A DNA stretch of 64,000 nucleotides from Cacajao melanocephalus (taxonomy: Eukaryota; Chordata; Mammalia; Primates; Pitheciidae). Numbering within the stretch: the first letter of the stretch is position 1; every line of letters begins with the position of its first letter. The notes under the pieces were generated by a model. The model was given only the letters and a program-made list of their open reading frames with translations. It did not search any database and was not told where the DNA came from. This document shows, piece by piece, positions 56,783 to 64,000 of the stretch. The translations under genes were made by a program, and so were the position numbers. The DNA lies in NCBI GenBank assembly GCA_963573385.1, contig CAUYLG010041310.1, positions 1 through 64,000 on the forward strand. The letters are read 5' to 3'.

Positions 56783-58615
56783 ATGCTCACAGCTTTTGTA
56801 GCCCAAATTAGTTTCTAATTAGGCACATAGGTATAATAGAGACAAGAGCCTTGTGTCAGAAATTCAGGTAGTCCAGGCCAGTTAGAACAGACATACACAG
56901 TAATTCATAAATAGGATGTACTCTGCTACTTGCAGAATCCAAGGCTAAGATCTCACACTGAATTCATGTGTTATGAACTTCAAGACTGCTTCTGGCCTGG
57001 GAATGGAGCAGGAATAAGTTAAAAAAAAAGTAAAAACACTGCAAAATATTCCTCCCATGTTTAAGTTGCTTTCTTCTTGATTCAGTGTTTTCTTGTATGC
57101 TATAAAATTTTATCATTTTCCAGAGTTCTGACAAAATTGGTCCTGACAATTTCGGTTTGCTTTTGGATGTTTCTAGTGGGGGTGGGAGAGGACTAGAGGT
57201 TGGAGCTACCTACTTTGCTATTTTTCTGACATCACTTTGACACTTTTTTTTAAGGTAAAATTTTATAATTAAGTTACTTATTTTTGTATTCCAATAAAAC
57301 TGTGCCATAGCTGATTTCTAGGGTTAATGAAAATGAAAACACTTCATGGTTTCCACATCCTGTTCAAGGTTACAAAAATAAAAGATAACAGTTTTTGAGC
57401 ATGTCCCAGTAATCTCAGAATTTTGTAATATTGATATATTTTAAAAAATCAAATTTTGTCTCTATGATCTTTGTATATTATCCTATAAAAGAATCATTCA
57501 TCAAAAGTAACCTACTATAAAAATTGAAACAAATTTATATAATACTGGAAATTATGTGAAGAAATATTTTCAACTATCAATTGGTATGTTAAACCATGTA
57601 TCTTTTATGTATACAAAGCCCTCCTTAGTCCAAAAAGCAAAACCCTCTATCTCCACATCAGCCCTCAGGAAAATTTCTTTACCATAAGAAAATACAGAGG
57701 ACTACATGAGTTAATTTTCAGTATTGAGTTTTAAGATAGAATTTTGATGCGCATAGTAATACATTTGAGAATACAGGGTCTTTTGAGTTATAAATGCCCA
57801 GATCTTTTTCATTCCATGGTCCTAGTCTGATAATAGATGTTGCTAAATATGTGACCTTGTTCTTGCCACCTTCTTCCCTTTCTGAAAATAGATAAAGATC
57901 CTTTAAAGAGGGAGAGGAAAAAGGAGAGCTATAGAGAGAGCGAAAATATCAGACTGGGACAGAGCTCTCTGAGCAGGATCACATGCTGCCCGCCTTTCTA
58001 GCCATGCTCTGGACTAGGGGTGTAATGCAACTCTAGATAGGTTGGAGGATCTGAGAGTGGAAGATTTGACCTTGCTTCCAAAACACAGGTTCAGGTGTTT
58101 TCACTGAGCCTCTATAGTGAAAGATTTGAAAATGTGGTGTCTATAAGCTATGAATGGCCCAGGCAAAATACAAATGTTATCATTAAAGCAAGAGAGAGCT
58201 TATTTTCTTTTATTTCACCAAGAAAGTTGTAAATGAGAAAGAAAAAAAAAGAGAGCAAGAAAGAAAGAGTACCCCAAAACACCTCAAAGTATTTTTAGCC
58301 ATAATAAGGGGAGCTACACGGTAAGTAAGTTGGAGTATATCGAACTTAATTCAGATATCTCAGAGAAATATCAGTTGCAATGCCCATGAACCAGATAGGA
58401 AATTGTGTATACTTTAGCAAGTGTCACCACAGGAGGCAAACACAAACAGATGATCAGGTAAGTATTAATTTAAATGCCACTCAAGGTACAACAAATGAGA
58501 AAGAAGAAATAATCATTAGCTAATTACATGTAAACATCGCTAGATAAAATCTAGCTAGCATAGACCAAAATTATATCGTTTGGTATCAGGCAGAAAAGGT
58601 ACTTAACCGACGTCA
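56783..58615. other. No gene; purine-rich patches
   Basis: GA-rich stretches occur near 57908-57945 and 58236-58270. No repeat family or coding sequence was recognised. Confidence 0.45.
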
Positions 58616-59715
58616 GGTTAGTTTACAGAAATACAAAAAAACACTCAGAGACTACAATAAACACACAAACTAGAAAATCTGGAAGAAGTAGATAAATTCC
58701 TGGAAACGTACAACCTCCCAAGATTGAACCAGGAAGAAACTGAATCCCTTAACAGACCAATAATGAGTTCTAAATTGAATCAATAATAAAAAGCCCGTCA
58801 ACCAGATAAAGTCCAGGACCAGACAGATTTTTAGCTGAATTCTACCAGCTGTATAAAGAAAAGCTGGTACCGTTCCTAGTAAAATCATTCTAAAAAACTG
58901 AGGAAGAGGGACTCCTTCCTAACTCATTCTGTGAGACCAGCATCATCCTGATACCAAAACCTGGCAGAGACACAACCAAAAATGAAAAAGAAAAGAAAAA
59001 GTCCAATATCTTTGATGTACATACATGCAAAAAACCTCAACACAACACTAGCAAACTGAATCCAACAGCACATCAAAAAGCTAATCCACCATAATCAAGA
59101 AGGCTTTATACCTGAGATGCAAGTTTGGTTCAACATATGCAAATCAATAAATGTGGTTCATCACACAAATGGAACTAAAGACAAAAACCACATGATTATC
59201 TCAATAGATGCAGAAAATGGCTTCTAATTAAATTCAACATTCCTTCAATGTTAAAAACCTTCAACAAACTAGTATTGAAGGATTATACCCCTAAATAATA
59301 AGAGCCATCTATGACAAACCCACAGCCATCATTATACTGAATGGGCAAAAGCTGGAAGCATTCTCCTTGAGAACCAGAAAAAGACAAGGATGCCCATTAT
59401 CAACACTCCTATTCAACATCTTACTGGGATTCCTACCAGAGCAATCAGGCAAGAGAAAGAAATGAAAGGCATCCAAATTGAAAGGAAGGAAGTCAAACTA
59501 TCTGTTTGCAGACAATGTGATCTTATACCTCTAAACCTCATACCTAGAAACCAAGGCCTCTAGATCCAATAAACAATCCCAGCAAAGTTTCAGAACACAA
59601 AATCAATGTTCAAAAATCAGTAGCATTTCTATACACCAATAACATCTAAGCTAAGAATCAAATCAAAAATGCAATTCCATTCATAATAGCCATAAAAATA
59701 ATAAAATACCTAGGA

Positions 59716-59994
59716 ATGCAGCTAATCAGGGAAGTAAAAGACCTCTACAATGAGAATTACAAAATTCTGCTGAAAGAAATCAGAGATGACACAAATGGAA
59801 AAACATTCCTTGTTCATGGACAGGAAGAATCAATATTGTTAAATGGCCATAGTGCCCAAAGCAATTCACAGATTCAGTGCTGTTCCTATAAAGCTACCAA
59901 TTTCTTCACAGAAATTTTAAAGAAAAACAATTTTAAAATGCATATAAAACTAAAAGAGATCTTAAACAGCCAAGGCAATCCTGAGCAAAAGTAA
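59716..59994 (+). pseudogene. L1 ORF2 remnant, post-RT region
   Basis: A 92-codon frame with [19 protein letters not shown] and then frameshifted text; it corresponds to the ORF2 region after the catalytic palm. Stops on both sides. Confidence 0.7.
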
Positions 59995-60240
59995 CAAAAC
60001 AACACAGAGACAAATGAAAATGAATAGAATGCCCAGAAGTAAAGCCCCACACCTACAACCATTTCATCTTCAACAAAGCTGACAAAAACAACCAATGGGG
60101 AAAGAACTTTCTATTTAATAAATGGTGCTGGGATAACTGGCCAGCCATATGCAGAAAGTTAAAGCTAGACCCCTTTCTCATACCACATAGAAAAACTTCT
60201 ACATTGCTGGTGGGAATGTAAACTAGTATAAACAGTGTGA

Positions 60241-60789
<549 letters not shown>

Positions 60790-61072
60790 TAGAAAACCAA
60801 ACATCGTATATGCTCAATCACAAGTAGGAGTTAAATTATGAGAATGTAAAGGCATAAGAATGATACAATGGACTTTGGGGGCTTGGGGGAAAAGGTGGGA
60901 GGGGGTGAAAGATAAAAGACTACAAATTGGGTTCAGTGTTTACTGCTCAGGTAATGGGCACACCAAACTCTCACAAATCATCACTAAAGAAGTTACTCAT
61001 GTAACCAAATGCCACCTGTTCCCCAAAAACATATGGAAATAAAAAAATTAAAAATATAATTTACATGCAAAA

Positions 61073-62237
61073 AAAGAAAAATTAACTCAAGAATAATTAA
61101 AGGCTTAAATGTAAAACTGAAAACCCTAGACAGTAACCTAGGAAATACCATTCTAGACATAGGCTTCAGCAAAGATTTCATAGCAAAGACTCCAAAAGCA
61201 ATTGCAACAAAAACAAAACTTGACAAATGGGACCTAATTAAACTAAAAAGCTTCTGTACAGCAAAAGAAACTAACAACCGAGTAAACAGACAACCTATAG
61301 AATGAGAGAAATTATTTGCAATCTATGCATCTGACAAAGGTCTAATATTCAGGATCTATAAGAAAGTTAACAAATTAATAAGTAAAAAACAACCCCATTA
61401 AAAAGTGGACAAAACATACAAACAGGCATTTTTCAAAAGAAAACATAGATGCAGCCAACAAACATGAAAAAATTCTCAACCTCACTAATCATTAGAGAAA
61501 TGCAAATCAAAACCATAATGAGTTGCTATGTCATACCAGTCAGAACAGTCATTATTAAATTGTCAAAAACTAACAAATGCTGGTGAGGTTGTGGAGGAAA
61601 AAAAAAACTTATCCACTGCTGGTGGGAATGTAAATTAGCTCAGTCATTGTGGAAAGCAGTGTGGTGATTTCTCAAAGAACTTAAAACAGAAGTACCATTT
61701 GACTCAGCAATCCTGTTATTGGTATATTCTCAAAGGAACACAAATTGTTCTACCATAAAGACACATGCACATGTATGATCACTGCAGCAGTATTCACACT
61801 AGTAAAGTCCTGGAATCAACGTAAATGATTATCAATGGTAGACTGCATAAAGAAAATGTGGGGTACATATACACGATGGAATACTACACAGCCAAAACCC
61901 CAAAACAAGATAATGTCCTTGGCAGCAACACTGATGGAGCTAGAGGCCATAATCCTAAGCAAACTAACACAGGGACAGAATCTGCATATTCTCACTTATA
62001 GGTGGGAACTAAACATCGAGTACACATGGACATACAGAAGGGAAAAACAGATACCGGGGCCTACTTGAGGATGGAGGGCAGGAGGAGGGACAGAGATGAA
62101 AAAAATCTACCTATCAGGTACAGTGTTTACTACCAGGATGACAAAATAGTCTTTACACCAAACCCCTGTGATTTGCAATTTACCTATACAACAAACCTGC
62201 ACATATACTCTAAATAAAAAGTTAAAAAATAATAATC
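61073..62237 (+). mobile_element. L1 (PA/PB type), 5'-truncated, head to tail with previous L1
   Basis: Begins in late ORF2 (AATTAACTCAAGAATAATTA, ACCTAGGAAATACCATTCTA) and continues through GACAAATGGGACCTAATTAA, TCATTAGAGAAATGCAAATC, GGAATACTACACAGCC to the 3' UTR (GGAGGGCAGGAGGAGGGACA, CACCAAACCCCTGTGATTTG, AACAAACCTGCACATATACT) and an AAATAAAAAGTTAAAAAA tail. Several small deletions break the frame. It starts only a few bases after the tail of the preceding L1. Confidence 0.88.
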
Positions 62238-62329
62238 ATCACTTTTTTGCATACCTAGGTGCATGACATAAAATCTAAACATTTTTGAACCAGAAAATCT
62301 TAAAAGTTGTTTCCTCCAAACGTTTTTCA

Positions 62330-62475
62330 TTTCTCCAATAAAAAAGAAAAGGTCTGGTGTGGTTAACAGACTTGTACCAACTTATTTATAAAATTAGTGG
62401 CAGAGTAAGAACCAGGATTCAGTGATGTTTCTAAGTTTAGGCTTCTGTCTGCTAGATGAGACTGCCTCACTGTCA
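62330..62475 (+). mobile_element. MIR SINE remnant
   Basis: ATAAAATTAGTGGCAGAGTA, AGAACCAGGATTCAGTGATG and AGTTTAGGCTTCTGTCTGCT match the MIR end 'agtggcagagctgggattcgaacccaggtctg' in altered form. Confidence 0.6.
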
Positions 62476-63319
62476 CTATAAAAGTTGTATTAGTATTTCT
62501 GTACTACAAATTATTATTTTAAAATATAAGCAGTTCCATGAATTGGGATTATACTTATGTAGGGTTGACAGGTGTGCGGCTATCTAAGTCTTATCAGTTT
62601 ATTATTTTTGCTTTGAATGAATATTATATCATATGAATATGATAGGTAATTTTGCTTCAGGTGTGCTAGAGGCAAGAAAAAGAAACTTTTAACATTAATA
62701 CTCCACAAAACAATAGTTATATCCATCTTTGAATATTTGATCACAAACCTATCCACCATATACTTAAAAATTATGTGGAAAACCAATCTAGAGTAAATCT
62801 GGCTAAGTTTATTCTGACTAACACGAGCATAGTGAAACCAGAAAGAAATTTTAGCAGACAGTTTTTAGACATATTTTTCAATCTTTGATTTTGATATAAG
62901 TGCTTTCATATATGCTATTTCAGAGTTTTGTTATTATACTGGTTGCTCTAGGTAATAGTAAAAAATCCTTTGCACTCTAGTCTTCTTACAATTTTATTTC
63001 TTTTGTCATGAAAGCAGAAGTACAAACGTGCAAAATGTCTTGTAAATTTTGTTGGAGTAGTTTATATTTCATGCTGATTTTGATAAGATTACTGATCTAG
63101 TAAACTTCATTTCCTAAAATCAAATAGTTTTATTACTTTTAAGCTTCATACATTCTCAGATATGTAGCCTTTGCATGCCTTTTTTTTGAGAATTGATAAA
63201 TGGATATTTCATATATAAGCATTATCATTTAACTATTTTGGAACATTCCTACATATTCCGAAGAGTGATCTTCTTATTCTACTAATCACAGCACCAAAAA
63301 TAACACTGAATGAACATTA
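62476..63319. other. No recognisable feature
   Basis: Unassigned AT-rich DNA. Confidence 0.5.
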
Positions 63320-63530
63320 GTGTTTGCAAAGGGTTTTCACAAACATTAGAGCATTTGGTATTTAAAACAATACAGTGAGATGTAAGTAATTAGAAAATAA
63401 GGGTAATTATATGAATAATAGAATAGTATTGGTAGGAAAGTTTATCATTCTCATTTTAAAGGTGAATTTTTGAAAAATCATCAGAGAGTTTAAGTTGTCC
63501 AAGATAAAATAGGTAGTATTCCTTCTATAT
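63320..63530 (+). mobile_element. MIR SINE remnant with an extra middle segment
   Basis: GCAAAGGGTTTTCACAAACA and TTAGAGCATTTGGTATTTAA begin the MIR 3' half, and TCATTCTCATTTTAAAGGTG with GTTTAAGTTGTCCAAGATAA continues it, but about 60 AT-rich bases between them are not in the consensus. Confidence 0.55.
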
Positions 63531-64000
63531 CTCAACTTAAATATTGAGGATTTTATTGTAGAATAAAATCATTTTTAGTAAAAACTTTAAAAATATTTTA
63601 TAAATGTACTAAAAATTTAAGACAGTGTTATCTAAGCATACGTGGAGAGAAAAACAAGATGGACTTAACCGTATTACCCTGAAGATGTGTGACCAGCTAT
63701 CTGACTCCTGCTGAGGAACTAAGAGAAGTAATAACACAAAAATAAAAGAGAATTTAGACATGTTCTGTCATTCCTTTATTTTTTCATTAGACTGACTTGG
63801 TGATATTAGGTGCTAATGAGAAAAATGAAGTCAATAATATTCTGAATTCAGACTCCTGGGGGGTAGTGTTCTAAAATAAACACTAAGATATATGTCTATA
63901 CAGACAGTCGTTATGGCTAATTGGTTAGATGTGAGTTTAACTTTTCTATTCCTTCAACGTGTTTTGAAAGAAGCTGGCATAAGGAGTGGGTTGCTAAGTA
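63531..64000. other. No recognisable feature
   Basis: Unassigned DNA up to the window edge. Confidence 0.5.

Overview
The window looks like primate, almost certainly human, nuclear DNA from an AT-rich, gene-poor region (deep intergenic or intronic). Diagnostic contents are many Alu copies with A-tails and target-site duplications (TSDs), primate L1PA/L1PB-type and older L1M LINEs, MaLR LTRs (THE1, MST, MLT1 types), a Tigger DNA transposon, and older MIR and L2 remnants. I see no host protein-coding gene, rRNA, tRNA, CRISPR array or operon I can support. Nearly every long open frame falls inside a LINE, Alu or LTR, or is short and without family resemblance. Family names are from memory of the consensus sequences, not from a database search.

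Layout. 0-12 kb: TA-rich edge, an unnamed repeat, an internally deleted L1M, an MLT1 LTR, three Alus (one inside a THE1-type LTR) and MIRs. 12-20 kb: an Alu, then a Tigger transposon split by an L1 whose 5' UTR is joined directly to the 3' part of ORF2; a 28-bp perfect palindrome; a duplicated LTR-like segment. 20-32 kb: MLT1, Alu, L2, MIR and L1M; a triple-nested LTR/LTR/free-left-Alu-monomer; a second L1 with a 5' UTR-ORF2 junction; and a KRAB zinc-finger pseudogene remnant with adjacent local duplications. 32-43 kb: sparse, with one Alu, one solo MST LTR with perfect 5-bp TSDs, one L1 and MIRs. 43.7-45.5 kb: a mosaic of a perfect hairpin, a 115-bp copy of sequence from 1.4 kb upstream, an L1 ORF2 piece and a GC/CpG-rich block of unknown origin, followed by an Alu. 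45-56 kb: L2 with reverse-transcriptase remnant, MLT1-like LTR, three minus-strand L1 3' ends, a tiny L1-ORF1-derived insert, and an L1M. 56-64 kb: an Alu pair within one TSD, two head-to-tail L1s (one with an Alu in it), then little.

Nothing here acts as a gene system. The value of the window is in its record of retrotransposition and repair: TSDs give insertion order at many places, and several junctions (three internally deleted L1s, the 43.7-45.2 kb mosaic, the 79-bp mini-insert at 54.45 kb) are not ordinary 5' truncations. The KRAB remnant and the CpG-rich block are the only non-transposon gene-like sequences I could find.
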